From the NCBI RefSeq assembly GCF_001721645.1, contig NZ_CP017141.1, positions 5,642,001 to 5,706,000 on the forward strand: 64,000 bases of DNA. The letters run 5' to 3'. A program made the translations under genes and the position numbers. This DNA is from Pedobacter steynii. Its GTDB lineage: Bacteria; Bacteroidota; Bacteroidia; Sphingobacteriales; Sphingobacteriaceae. The notes under the pieces were generated by a model. It had not been told where the DNA came from and did not search any database. It was given only the letters and a program-made list of their open reading frames with translations. How positions within the stretch are numbered: the stretch's first letter is position 1; each line of letters begins with the position of its first letter. Below, in pieces: positions 15,627 to 24,166 of this stretch.

Positions 15627-17783
15627 TTATACCGCGTTTAAATCAAAAGGAAGTTTCCTGATCCTTTTTCCGGTTAAATCGTAAATGGCATTGGTCAGGG
15701 CAGGAGCAAAGGCCGGTAAACCCGGCTCACCAACTCCGCCTGCATTTTCTTCATTTTCCATGATGTGTACCTCGATTGGCGGGATATCCGTAATTCTCGG
15801 CATCTTGTAATCATAAAAGTTTCTTTGTTCTACCAGACCGTCTTTAAACGTGATTTCATGAATGGTTGCAGCGCCAATTGCCATAACAATGCTGCCTTCT
15901 ACCTGAGCTTTGATGATATCCGGGTTCACATACCACCCGCAATCCATCACTGCCCAAACCTGATCGATTTTAACTTTTCCGTCTGCATTTCTGGATACCT
16001 TGACAATCTGGCCTACAGTACTGTTGAAACACTCCGTAATTGCAACGCCAAAGCCCTCATTTTTCTTGCGTTGTTTCCAGCCTGATATTGCCTCCATTTT
16101 GTCGATCAGGTGCTGACAACGTTCTTCTTGCAGGTATTTCCTTCTGAGATCCAGCGGATCTTTGCCTGCTGCGACGGCAACTTCATCCAGAAAGCTTTCA
16201 TAAGCAAAGCCATTGGTAGAAGCATATACAGATCTCCACCACATGATGGGAATTGGAGTTTCAAATTTTACTTCGGCAAAGCTGATGTTTTTGATGCTTT
16301 CGAAATAGGGTTGTAGAAATCCTTCAGAGGTACTTCCGTTGGCCTTATCTGTTTTACCACTCATCCAAAACTCAATATTCTGACCAGCCATACGGAACTT
16401 TAGTGCAGTGACTTCTCCATTTTGAATTGCTGCCTGACACCTGTAAGAGATTCCCGGGCGGTAAGGGCCCTGAGTGGCATCGTCTTCTCTTGTCCATACG
16501 ACCTGAACCGGCGCACCGATTTCTTTGGAGATGATGGCCGCTTCATGGGGATAATCCATAAATGCTTTTCTGCCGAATCCACCGCCAAGGAAAGTCATGT
16601 TGACAATCACTTTGTCCCGGGCCAGTCCGAGTTGTGTGCCAATGAAATCCTGCACCCATTCCGGAGCCTGAATTGGTCCCCAGATTTCTATTTTATCACC
16701 CTGATAATGGGCCACGCAATTTAAGGGTTCCATACAACTATGGGATTGGTAAGGCGTCTGGTAAACCACATCCACGATTTCAGCTCCCTGTTTAAGCGCA
16801 TCATCCGGATCTCCCTGTTTCTTCAGGTACATCCCTTCCTTGGTTTGCAGCTCTTCCTGTTGGCGTTTGTAAATATCGGCAGTATTGATGTGCTCAAAGC
16901 CGGTATCGTCCCATTCCACTTTCAATACCTTCTTTCCCTGCATCGCTGCCCAGGTGGTATTGGCGACAATCGCGACGCCTTCACGGAAGGTGCTGAAAAC
17001 CCCCATACGAACTTTAAAAACTTTTGTTACCCCAGGTACTTTCAGGGTTGCACTGGCGTCGAAGCTTTTTACCACACCACGTAAACGTGGATTGCGTTCT
17101 ACAACAGCGTACTGCATACCAGGTAATTTCTTATCCAATCCGAAGATGGCGGTACCGTTTGTTTTTAAAGGCGTATCCTGTCTGAGGAGGGGTTTACGGA
17201 TCAGTTTATATTCTGATATTTTCTTCAGGACCACTTCTTTTGGTGCCTCTAGTTTTGAAGCCTCCACAACCAGTTCTCCGTAATGAAATTTCTTTCCGGA
17301 AGGTTTATGGAAGACATGCCCTGACTGCGCATAACATTCAGAACTGTTCACGGCCCATTTCTTAGCTGCGACAGCGATGAGCATGACCCTTGCAGTGGCA
17401 CTTAATTTCAATAAATTCTTATAGGAGCCCCTTATTGTAGAGCTTCCTCCAGTGATCTGATTACCGTATTTTTCCCTGTTGCCCTGTGCAAAAACGATGT
17501 TTACGTCTTTCAGGTCAACTTCGAGTTCTTCTGCAATAATCTGTGGGACGGATTGAAAGGAGCCTTGTCCCATTTCGGCACGGTGGTTAAAAATAGTAAC
17601 CTTGCCATCTGTATCTATATGAATCCAGGCATTCAGCTCTACATTTGAACCTGCTGCTCCGGTTGCATTTATTATTTCTGCGTTTCTGGCGCTTGAAGGA
17701 AAATAGAAACCTAAGCACAATGCGGTGCCTGCCAGACCTGAAACCCTGAGAAAATCTCTTCTGGAAACTTGGTTAGTACTCAT
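15627..17783 (-). CDS. Molybdenum-binding large subunit of a xanthine dehydrogenase-family hydroxylase (IorB-like)
   Basis: 718 residues. The N-terminus has a twin-arginine signal (SRRDFLRVSGLAG), so the folded enzyme is probably exported to the periplasm. The rest follows the isoquinoline 1-oxidoreductase beta subunit type: RAEMGQGSFQSVPQIIAEEL near 63-82, GGSSTIRGSY near 112, the substrate-channel segment FLGGGFGRKAF near 398-408, and the C-terminal GGVGEPGLPAFAPALTNAI with the catalytic Glu. It hydroxylates an N-heterocycle or oxidises an aldehyde; the substrate is not determined. Partner subunits lie immediately upstream. Confidence 0.9.
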   Translation of the reverse strand: MSTNQVSRRDFLRVSGLAGTALCLGFYFPSSARNAEIINATGAAGSNVELNAWIHIDTDGKVTIFNHRAEMGQGSFQSVPQIIAEELEVDLKDVNIVFAQGNREKYGNQITGGSSTIRGSYKNLLKLSATARVMLIAVAAKKWAVNSSECYAQSGHVFHKPSGKKFHYGELVVEASKLEAPKEVVLKKISEYKLIRKPLLRQDTPLKTNGTAIFGLDKKLPGMQYAVVERNPRLRGVVKSFDASATLKVPGVTKVFKVRMGVFSTFREGVAIVANTTWAAMQGKKVLKVEWDDTGFEHINTADIYKRQQEELQTKEGMYLKKQGDPDDALKQGAEIVDVVYQTPYQSHSCMEPLNCVAHYQGDKIEIWGPIQAPEWVQDFIGTQLGLARDKVIVNMTFLGGGFGRKAFMDYPHEAAIISKEIGAPVQVVWTREDDATQGPYRPGISYRCQAAIQNGEVTALKFRMAGQNIEFWMSGKTDKANGSTSEGFLQPYFESIKNISFAEVKFETPIPIMWWRSVYASTNGFAYESFLDEVAVAAGKDPLDLRRKYLQEERCQHLIDKMEAISGWKQRKKNEGFGVAITECFNSTVGQIVKVSRNADGKVKIDQVWAVMDCGWYVNPDIIKAQVEGSIVMAIGAATIHEITFKDGLVEQRNFYDYKMPRITDIPPIEVHIMENEENAGGVGEPGLPAFAPALTNAIYDLTGKRIRKLPFDLNAV

Positions 17784-17800
17784 AGTTATGGGTTTTAAGT

Positions 17801-18415
17801 TTATTTTCTTTTAGGAGCATAGGCTCCGGTTTTGATCCATGTTTCCCATGCTTTTTTAAATGCTGCATGGCTCATTGGAGGTGTTGTACGTCCTTCGCCC
17901 GGATTCCAGCCTGCCAGTACCAATCCATCATCAGCATGTTCCAACAATTGTTTCATGGATTTATTGCCATTCTGTTTAGGGTCTACCAGTTGTTTCGCCA
18001 GCTCATGAGCAGTCTTGCCCTGAAACACCATCTTCATGTTAGCCGGTGGTAAATGCCAGTCCGGATTTCCAGGAGGGGTGTGCACACCAACAGTATTGTT
18101 TGGCTGATGGCAGTTCGCGCATTTCATAGCGAAAACACCTTTGCCATCATGACCTCTTTTCGGAAGCATTTCATGCAAATGGCTGTCGTCTCCCTGTAAA
18201 GGAACATCTCCTGAAGGATGGCAGTTCATACAACGTGGACTCATGAGCACCTTATAAACCTGTTCAAAGGCTTTAACAGAGGCCACACTATCTTTTTTAG
18301 TTTTCGGTACCGGCTTACCGGTAAGTCCTGGTTGCTGGTTTACCGCATTCAGACCGAAGGCCATCACTCCAACCAGAGAGAGCAGGAGGGCCATTATCGT
18401 GATTGATCTTTTCAT
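17801..18415 (-). CDS. Di-haem c-type cytochrome subunit of the molybdenum hydroxylase
   Basis: 204 residues with an N-terminal hydrophobic export signal or anchor (about 5-22). Two haem c sites are visible: Cys62-Met-Asn-Cys-His66 and Cys99-Ala-Asn-Cys-His103. Homologues are annotated as isoquinoline 1-oxidoreductase subunits. It most likely takes electrons from the 2Fe-2S subunit to the respiratory chain, so the enzyme would be a dehydrogenase coupled to respiration and not to NAD or oxygen. It overlaps the iron-sulfur subunit gene by four bases and precedes the large subunit by 17 bases. Confidence 0.85.
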   Translation of the reverse strand: MKRSITIMALLLSLVGVMAFGLNAVNQQPGLTGKPVPKTKKDSVASVKAFEQVYKVLMSPRCMNCHPSGDVPLQGDDSHLHEMLPKRGHDGKGVFAMKCANCHQPNNTVGVHTPPGNPDWHLPPANMKMVFQGKTAHELAKQLVDPKQNGNKSMKQLLEHADDGLVLAGWNPGEGRTTPPMSHAAFKKAWETWIKTGAYAPKRK

Positions 18416-18885
18416 TTCGCGCCGCCTTCCTTTTTATGCATCTCTGCAGCCAGGTGAATCGCTTTACGAATGCGGGGATAAGTGCCGCAGCGACAAATGT
18501 TTCCGGACATAGCGCTGTCAATATCTTCATCCGTCGGATTTGGATTTTCCCGCAGCAAGACCGCAGCAGACATCAGCTGACCTGAATGGCAATACCCACA
18601 TTGTGGCACACTCACTTCATTCCATGCCAGCTGAAGGGGATGGTCATTATTTTTTGACAGCCCTTCTATGGTGACGATTTTCTGGCCTGCCGCACGGCTA
18701 ACCTTTGTTACACAGGAGCGTACAGCTTCTCCGTTCAGGTGGACTACACATGCTCCGCATTGCGCAACACCACAGCCATATTTGGTTCCGGTTAAACCAA
18801 CAAGGTCACGAATTGCCCATAGAAGCGGCATATCCGGATCTGCATCGACCTCATAAGATTTTTGATTGATATTTAAGTTAATCAT
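18412..18885 (-). CDS. 2Fe-2S small subunit of a xanthine dehydrogenase-family hydroxylase (IorA-like)
   Basis: 157 residues with both iron-sulfur sites of the family: plant-ferredoxin type Cys38, Cys43, Cys46 and Cys58 (YGCGVAQCGACVVHL), and the second site Cys96, Cys99, Cys131 and Cys133 (QCGYCHSGQ and ICRCGTY). It carries electrons from the molybdenum centre to the haem subunit. It has no signal of its own and would be exported with the Tat-tagged large subunit. It is the first gene of the operon. Confidence 0.93.
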   Translation of the reverse strand: MINLNINQKSYEVDADPDMPLLWAIRDLVGLTGTKYGCGVAQCGACVVHLNGEAVRSCVTKVSRAAGQKIVTIEGLSKNNDHPLQLAWNEVSVPQCGYCHSGQLMSAAVLLRENPNPTDEDIDSAMSGNICRCGTYPRIRKAIHLAAEMHKKEGGAK

Positions 18886-19194
18886 ATGCTAATGGTTTGG
18901 TTTCGTTTAGATTGGTCTTCTCTCAAAGTTACTGGACTTAAAGTCTTGTTTTTTACGATTTTCAAACAATATATTATGATAATCAAACTATTGTTAATAC
19001 CAGGATTCTTATTTTCCTATTAAAATACTGTTTTTTTCTACCAATTTTGAGTTTTTATCTCGAAAATTTTGAAGGTTAATCCTTCTATTCCTGATCGGTA
19101 ACAGTTTGCAGCCATACAGTAGGCCCATTTTGCCTGAATAATAATTATACTTGTATAGGTCTGAATCATAATAAGTACCTCTATCCAAATTTAT
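18886..19194. promoter_or_regulatory. Upstream region of the molybdenum operon with a candidate -7 box
   Basis: No gene is seen in these 309 bases. On the minus strand a TAACTTTG occupies 18931-18924, about 39 bases upstream of the first start codon, matching TAnnTTTG. I could not find a TTG at the proper -33 distance. No molybdenum-cofactor riboswitch structure was recognised, although I cannot fold the region here. Confidence 0.4.
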
Positions 19195-19404
19195 ATGAAT
19201 ATTTTGTCTCTTTTAATCGGTCTCTTGTCGCTGGTAGGTGGCACCTTCGTGTTGGTTACCTATAAGTTCCCCAGAAAAAACAGGTTTAGAAGGTACGATG
19301 CAATGTTTACCACCCGGATGGGTATTCACATTATGGTTATATCTGCAATTGTTGCCTTATACGGGGCTAAGACCCTAATTGAGGAACTGAAAAAGATCTT
19401 ATGA
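19195..19404 (+). CDS. Small two-helix membrane protein
   Basis: 69 residues with two hydrophobic helices (about 3-22 and 42-60), separated by a very basic loop (PRKNRFRRYD) that should stay in the cytoplasm. No family is recognised. It lies alone, 93 bases before the esterase-like gene, and the length and composition look like a real small inner-membrane protein. Confidence 0.5.
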   Translation: MNILSLLIGLLSLVGGTFVLVTYKFPRKNRFRRYDAMFTTRMGIHIMVISAIVALYGAKTLIEELKKIL

Positions 19405-19497
19405 TTTATCCATATCAGGAAGGTCTTCTGTTAAAGAAAGTTAAAATAAATCCTTTTGGCAGGAGGAATGCTAATTTTAACTGAAACAATCTTTCTC

Positions 19498-20718
19498 ATG
19501 AATTTATCTAAAATTAACATTCTCCTCTTCTTTACTTTTATCGCATTCACCTCTGTCCGATTGTTCGCTCAGGAAAGCAACTTAGCGGTAGTCAATAGTT
19601 TAAACAAAGTAATCAGACCCATTGAAACACTTGGAGCAGACAGCAGTTTCACAGATATTGACTTTTTAAAAGAAACGCTAAAAGATAAGGAGTTGATTGC
19701 CATAGGCGAAGTCAGCCACGGGACCGCTGAAGTTTTTAAATACAAAGATCGTTTGGTCAGGTTCTTAGTCACCAATCTTGGTTATAAAGCCATCGCCTTT
19801 GAAAGTGATTATATCGCAATGGAAAATATAGACAATTACATCAGTGGCAAGACAGATAGCCTGGTATTTATATATGGAACGCCTGTGATTTCTACCAATC
19901 GATTAATGATCGAATGGTTGAGAAAATATAACCTAAACCAACCCGATTCAGATAAAGTTCATGTTTACGGTATCGAAGCCCGGGGTTTTCCCAACGTGAT
20001 TAAAAAGATAATTGAGGTAAATCGATCCTTGGACCAGGCTGACAAAACCTTGTTGGAAAAAGTTGCGCTCAAACCATTCAATAAGATAGATAAGGCAGAA
20101 ATTAAAGCGATGAAAGCGGTTTTAACTAAACTTCAAAAAATAGAGGGCTCCGACCTTGACAAGCATTACACGGAATTGTTAAGCCAAATTGTATATGGTT
20201 ATTATCATGAAACAACAAAGCGCGTTAGAGATCACGATATGGCTAATAATGTAATCTGGTTAAAAGAAAAGGCTAAAGATCAAAAGCTCATTCTAATGGC
20301 ACACAATGGCCATGTGGCTAAATCTGAGATCTTTAACGTCCCCGCAACAGGCACTTATCTTGACAGAAAGTATGGTTCAAAGTATTTTGTCATGGCTACC
20401 GACTTCAACCATGGTAAAGCTTATGTAAATGTCTATGTGGCCAGAAATAAGCCAATGCTGGGATTTCAGCCTTATTATTATCCTGAGGTCAATTCAAAAA
20501 ATGGATACGAGTTTTATTTCAAACAATGCAGGTTCAGGAATTTTATAATTGAAGTTGACGCTGCCCTAAAGGATCCGATATTAGATCGTTTCTTAACCCA
20601 ACCACTTGACATGAGAATGATTGGGGCGCTAAGCATTCCGGCAAATACAAAGCTATCGATCTCAAAAAATTTCGATCTGATTATATATTTCGACAAAACA
20701 AGCAGCGCATTTAATTAA
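19498..20718 (+). CDS. Secreted erythromycin esterase-family hydrolase
   Basis: 406 residues from the ATG at 19498, which gives a proper signal peptide ending Val-Arg-Leu-Phe-Ala-Gln; an upstream TTG at 19456 would bury it. The family motifs are GEVSHGTAEVFKYKDRLVRF near 78-97 with the catalytic His, AFESDY near 107-112 with the conserved Glu, and MAHNGHVAK near 268-276. Erythromycin esterases open macrolide lactones, but many Bacteroidota members have no known substrate, and export makes a resistance role uncertain. The AGGAGG at 19461-19466 would serve only a start at 19468 and is too close to it. Confidence 0.85.
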   Translation: MNLSKINILLFFTFIAFTSVRLFAQESNLAVVNSLNKVIRPIETLGADSSFTDIDFLKETLKDKELIAIGEVSHGTAEVFKYKDRLVRFLVTNLGYKAIAFESDYIAMENIDNYISGKTDSLVFIYGTPVISTNRLMIEWLRKYNLNQPDSDKVHVYGIEARGFPNVIKKIIEVNRSLDQADKTLLEKVALKPFNKIDKAEIKAMKAVLTKLQKIEGSDLDKHYTELLSQIVYGYYHETTKRVRDHDMANNVIWLKEKAKDQKLILMAHNGHVAKSEIFNVPATGTYLDRKYGSKYFVMATDFNHGKAYVNVYVARNKPMLGFQPYYYPEVNSKNGYEFYFKQCRFRNFIIEVDAALKDPILDRFLTQPLDMRMIGALSIPANTKLSISKNFDLIIYFDKTSSAFN

Positions 20719-20850
20719 GCATATCGGTTCTTGCCCTGTCTGTGTTAAAAGGATCTGAGGACTTATTCCAGGCGGGTGTCAGCATCAATGACCGGACACC
20801 GGAATCATAGAAATACTTCCTCAGACCGAAGCGGAAAGCTATGAACAGGA

Positions 20851-21480
20851 CTAAGGTAGATTCAAAAAGTAGTTCACCTCAAGAAACTTTTTGGATCCTT
20901 TATCTTCATCTTTTTTCGACTTCAATTCCTTTAAAACGCCTGCTACTTTAATTTTACGTTCAGGTAATTTCTCTGAACCCTTAGCATGGGCAATCAAAAA
21001 AGTATCGGAAGACTTTTCATCTCTTATCTCGTACACATCGTAACGGTCGATGATGGGAACGGGAATAAAAGTTGTCACCTTGCCAGCCAGCATCGGTATC
21101 AATATATAGCCCTTAAAATCTGACTTGGATTCAATCATTTTAGGAATTCCGGTTATAATGGCATTTGAAGAAACAATTCCAATACCATTTGCTTCAGAGG
21201 CCAGCAATTCCTGAGCCTTATACTTGTGATAACTGGATTCTAAACTACGATCAAATTTCGAAAGAACCTCTACTTTAGCCGCTGAATCCAGATTTGAAAT
21301 AGCCACTTCGAAGAAGAGTATCGTTTTTTGTCTGTTGTTAAATAATCCTCCAACTTTACTTAGTTCAGACTGGGTAATTATCCCGTCATCTGCACTGGAA
21401 AATAAATTGTAAAAACGGCCGCCATTATCTAAAGAAAGTATTGCTTCGTCAACGTTTGTATAAGGTTCAATTTGTTTCAT
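20851..21480 (-). CDS. Conserved-looking hypothetical protein
   Basis: 209 residues, soluble, without a signal peptide. The start reads EPYTNVDEAILSLDNGGRFY, then ADDGIITQSELSKVGG, a stretch resembling a degenerate EF-hand-like or regulatory loop. The middle is helical and charged; the C-terminal half has beta-rich segments (YILIPMLAGKVTTFIPVPII). I believe similar proteins occur in other Bacteroidota but know of no function. It is transcribed alone, toward the esterase gene. Confidence 0.65.
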   Translation of the reverse strand: MKQIEPYTNVDEAILSLDNGGRFYNLFSSADDGIITQSELSKVGGLFNNRQKTILFFEVAISNLDSAAKVEVLSKFDRSLESSYHKYKAQELLASEANGIGIVSSNAIITGIPKMIESKSDFKGYILIPMLAGKVTTFIPVPIIDRYDVYEIRDEKSSDTFLIAHAKGSEKLPERKIKVAGVLKELKSKKDEDKGSKKFLEVNYFLNLP

Positions 21481-21561
21481 ACATTATTGTTTCTTGTTGT
21501 TATAGCTTATAAAGCTATTATTTTTTATGATCGTTTTGAATAATGTAAAAAAAAATTTAGG

Positions 21562-22062
21562 CTATGAAAGCACAATACTCAACAATAATGCAGCTATATA
21601 CAAGCCTATTCCGTAGATCGCATGCGCTTTCAAACTCCTGATTCTGGCTGTGGTGGGATGGGGTGTTTTGGAAGCTGCAATACCAAAACCAAATGCTGGT
21701 TGCATCATAAACCAGGGTGCTATTGTGGTTAAAAGCCCGACGGTGATGGCAGGCCAGAAAGTTGGATGATAAGCCCATTCTATACCCCAGATCAATAAAA
21801 GTAAAAAGGCAAAAGAAATACCGATCAGGTAATGCGCAAGCCATCCAATAGCCTTTTCATTATTAATCGGAACTGTCTGTAAGATATTTTTATGGGAAAA
21901 TATACCATTTTTAAAATGTCCGATCCAGCGTCCCAGGATTCTGTAATCTAAAGAAGGAATGTTAAAGAAGCGTTTGATCATTAAAGCATAGATATCCATA
22001 ATCAAGGTGGCACCTATGCCAATGACCAGGGAAAAAGTAAGGAGTTCTAAATAGGTTTTCAT
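21562..22062 (-). CDS. DUF2938 family membrane protein
   Basis: 166 residues with four hydrophobic helices. The start (GIGATLIMDIYALMIKRFF), the central WLAHYLIGISFAFLLLLIWG and the segment TIAPWFMMQPAFGFGIAASKTP are what I recognise as DUF2938, inner-membrane proteins of unknown function. It follows the FAD oxidoreductase by five bases, so the two are cotranscribed and may act on a shared process. Confidence 0.85.
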   Translation of the reverse strand: MKTYLELLTFSLVIGIGATLIMDIYALMIKRFFNIPSLDYRILGRWIGHFKNGIFSHKNILQTVPINNEKAIGWLAHYLIGISFAFLLLLIWGIEWAYHPTFWPAITVGLLTTIAPWFMMQPAFGFGIAASKTPHPTTARIRSLKAHAIYGIGLYIAALLLSIVLS

Positions 22063-22067
22063 CTGTA

Positions 22068-23105
22068 TTATTTTAAATTAAAAGTTTCTGTGGACAGGGC
22101 CATATTGATGGCTGCACCGGCTTGTGAACCGGTTGAAACCGCAGTTGTAATAGAGCGGAAGGCTGAATTGTCGCCACAGGCGTATATTCCTGGAACGGAA
22201 GTCTGTTGATGACGATCCAATTTTAACAAATGTTGTTCTGTAAGTTCACAGCCCAGTTCTATCGGAATTCGGCAGTGTTGCTCAAAGGAAGGCCTGGCAT
22301 AAAGGGCATCCAGAGGATATGTCGTCCCATCCTGCAGTATAATATCGCTCAGTTGACCATTATGCTGCAGTATAGATTTTATAGGCTGTTCCACAATAGG
22401 TATGTTGTTTTTCCCGAGCGACTGGCTTTGATCAGGACTGAATGAGGCTTTTCCATCTGTAAAAACGGAAAGCCGACTGGTAAGGTTAGATACCAGCTGT
22501 GCGTAATGAAAAGCCAGGTTTCCATTCCCAAGAATACCTGTTTTGTGCCCTTTAACTTCATAACCATGACAATAGGGGCAATGGAAAATGGATATTCCCC
22601 AACATTCAGCAAATCCCGGAATAGGGGGCATAATGTCTTTTAACCCCGTGGCAAACAGCACTTTCTTTGCGAAGAACACCGTTCCGGACCGCGTACTGAG
22701 TTCAAACAGACTAGACTTCTTCTGCATCTTTACGGCAACATCCTGATGGTAGGATACAGTTTTATAATTCAATACCTGTTTCTTAGCGAGATCAGAAATG
22801 TCTTTTGGTTTTTCGCCATCCTGTGTAATAAAATTATGTGAATGCGGCGTCTGCCTGTTGCAGGGCAACCCGCTGTCGATGATCAGTACATTTCTTAAAG
22901 AACGACCTAAAGCCATAGCGGCGGAAAGTCCGGAATAACTACCACCAACAATGATTACATCAAAAGTACGATTGGTACTTTCCTGATCAAATCGTGTAAA
23001 AGACATCAAAGTTCCGGAAATGGACAGGGCAGAGGATAATATGGTACTTTGTACAATGAATTTTCTTCGGGTAATCGCCTGAATTTTGCGTTCGGGGTTT
23101 GTCAT
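22068..23105 (-). CDS. Thioredoxin reductase-like FAD/NAD(P) oxidoreductase
   Basis: 345 residues. The FAD-binding start is IIVGGSYSGLSAAMALGRSL near 50-70. The redox pair sits in HCPYCHGYEV near 170, spaced as in thioredoxin reductases (CPYC). The second dinucleotide site is GILGNGNLAFHYA near 188-200. The FAD-closing GIYACGDNS and the final TAVSTGSQAGAAIN are present. The N-terminus has ITRRKFIVQSTILSSALSIS, a twin-arginine-like leader, unusual for this family and suggesting export or membrane attachment of the folded protein. The natural disulfide partner is unknown. Confidence 0.85.
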   Translation of the reverse strand: MTNPERKIQAITRRKFIVQSTILSSALSISGTLMSFTRFDQESTNRTFDVIIVGGSYSGLSAAMALGRSLRNVLIIDSGLPCNRQTPHSHNFITQDGEKPKDISDLAKKQVLNYKTVSYHQDVAVKMQKKSSLFELSTRSGTVFFAKKVLFATGLKDIMPPIPGFAECWGISIFHCPYCHGYEVKGHKTGILGNGNLAFHYAQLVSNLTSRLSVFTDGKASFSPDQSQSLGKNNIPIVEQPIKSILQHNGQLSDIILQDGTTYPLDALYARPSFEQHCRIPIELGCELTEQHLLKLDRHQQTSVPGIYACGDNSAFRSITTAVSTGSQAGAAINMALSTETFNLK

Positions 23106-23125
23106 AATTCTTAAATTTGATCCGA

Positions 23126-23157
23126 CAAAATTATCCCGATTGGCTAAGCATCCTCAA
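23126..23157 (-). promoter_or_regulatory. Promoter of the FAD oxidoreductase-DUF2938 unit
   Basis: On the minus strand, TTG (23157-23155), a 21-base spacer, then TAATTTTG (23133-23126), a full match to the Bacteroidota -33/-7 pattern. The start codon at 23105 lies 20 bases downstream. Confidence 0.55.
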
Positions 23158-23198
23158 CACTTATGGGAGGGAAACTGGTACAAATCACAGATGATTTG

Positions 23199-24155
23199 TT
23201 ATTGATGCTTATGCTTTCTCCGATATTGCAGGGGAGTTAGCCCGGTGAATTTCTTAAAAAAACGTCCGAAGTAAGAATCATCGGTAAAATTAAGCTCCGT
23301 AGCAATCATAGAAACGGTAGCATTGGTCTGCATCAAGCGTGATTTCGCTTCCTGTACCAATTGTTTTTGAATGGTATAGCTCGCGGAGAAACCCGTAACT
23401 TCTTTTACCATATCATTCAGGTGATGCGGATGTATGCACAATATTCCGGCGTATTCGGTTACCTGTTTCTTTTCTAAAAAATGCTGGTTAACGAGAAGCT
23501 GAAACTGTGCCACCAATTGCTCTTTTCGGGATAGGCCAAAGGGTTGCTCCACAGCCTTGCGGTTATAGATCCGTTCGGCTTCCAGCAGGATGATGTTAAG
23601 AAACATTCTGACCAGTAAGTCATCATTAAAAGTAGTCTTCTGACATTTTTCACTGTTGAGTTTCCAGAACAAGTGCTCCATCATCTGCGTTTCCCGATCA
23701 TTTAGATCTATAAACGGTACTTTATCCAGCTGAAAGAATGGGAATTGGTTAAGTTTAATCTGATGTTTGATACAGAGTAGAAAATAATCCGCATCAAACA
23801 TGCAAAGGATTCCTTTGAGGTCTTCGCTCCAGGATTCAATGGAATGGATCTGATTTTCGGGAATAAAATACATGCTTTGTGGACCAAACCGATATTTTTG
23901 ATGCCCTATGATTTCTTCGACTTCTCCATCCGTCAAAAGAATAATACTATAAAATTTTCTGCGGGCCTGATGGCCGATATGCCGGCTGTGTAATTTCTGT
24001 AAATCCTCCAGGGCAATAATCTCCAAAAATCCATTTCCATGGGAATATTCCATGTGGTTACATTCTGCACAAAAAGAATAATGGGAATCCTGGAGGTAAA
24101 ACTCCTTAAATTCCTGCACATCGTTTATTTCCTTGATTTTAGAAGAAGGGCTCAT
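23199..24155 (-). CDS. AraC-family transcriptional regulator
   Basis: 318 residues. The N-terminal part is a cupin-like sensor (RRKFYSIILLTDGEVEEIIG near 65-84, and FIPENQIHSIESW near 94-106). The C-terminal part (about 215-316) has the two AraC helix-turn-helix units, KQVTEYAGILCIHPHHLND and SMIATELNFTDDSYFGRFFKK, and ends with the usual FTGLTPLQYRRKH. It is cotranscribed with a GrpB gene (11-base gap), with GrpB upstream. It may control the neighbouring oxidoreductase unit, which starts 93 bases further on in the same direction. Confidence 0.87.
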   Translation of the reverse strand: MSPSSKIKEINDVQEFKEFYLQDSHYSFCAECNHMEYSHGNGFLEIIALEDLQKLHSRHIGHQARRKFYSIILLTDGEVEEIIGHQKYRFGPQSMYFIPENQIHSIESWSEDLKGILCMFDADYFLLCIKHQIKLNQFPFFQLDKVPFIDLNDRETQMMEHLFWKLNSEKCQKTTFNDDLLVRMFLNIILLEAERIYNRKAVEQPFGLSRKEQLVAQFQLLVNQHFLEKKQVTEYAGILCIHPHHLNDMVKEVTGFSASYTIQKQLVQEAKSRLMQTNATVSMIATELNFTDDSYFGRFFKKFTGLTPLQYRRKHKHQ

Positions 24156-24166
24156 ATTGTAGAATT

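Noticed and set aside
19498..20718. Macrolide resistance gene
   Set aside because: The family name is erythromycin esterase, but this is an exported Bacteroidota member next to no resistance or mobile gene, so I do not call it a resistance determinant.
21503..21521. Hairpin-like TAGCTTATAAAGCTA upstream of the gene ending at 20851
   Set aside because: It is short and AT-rich, and there is no plus-strand gene that it could terminate.
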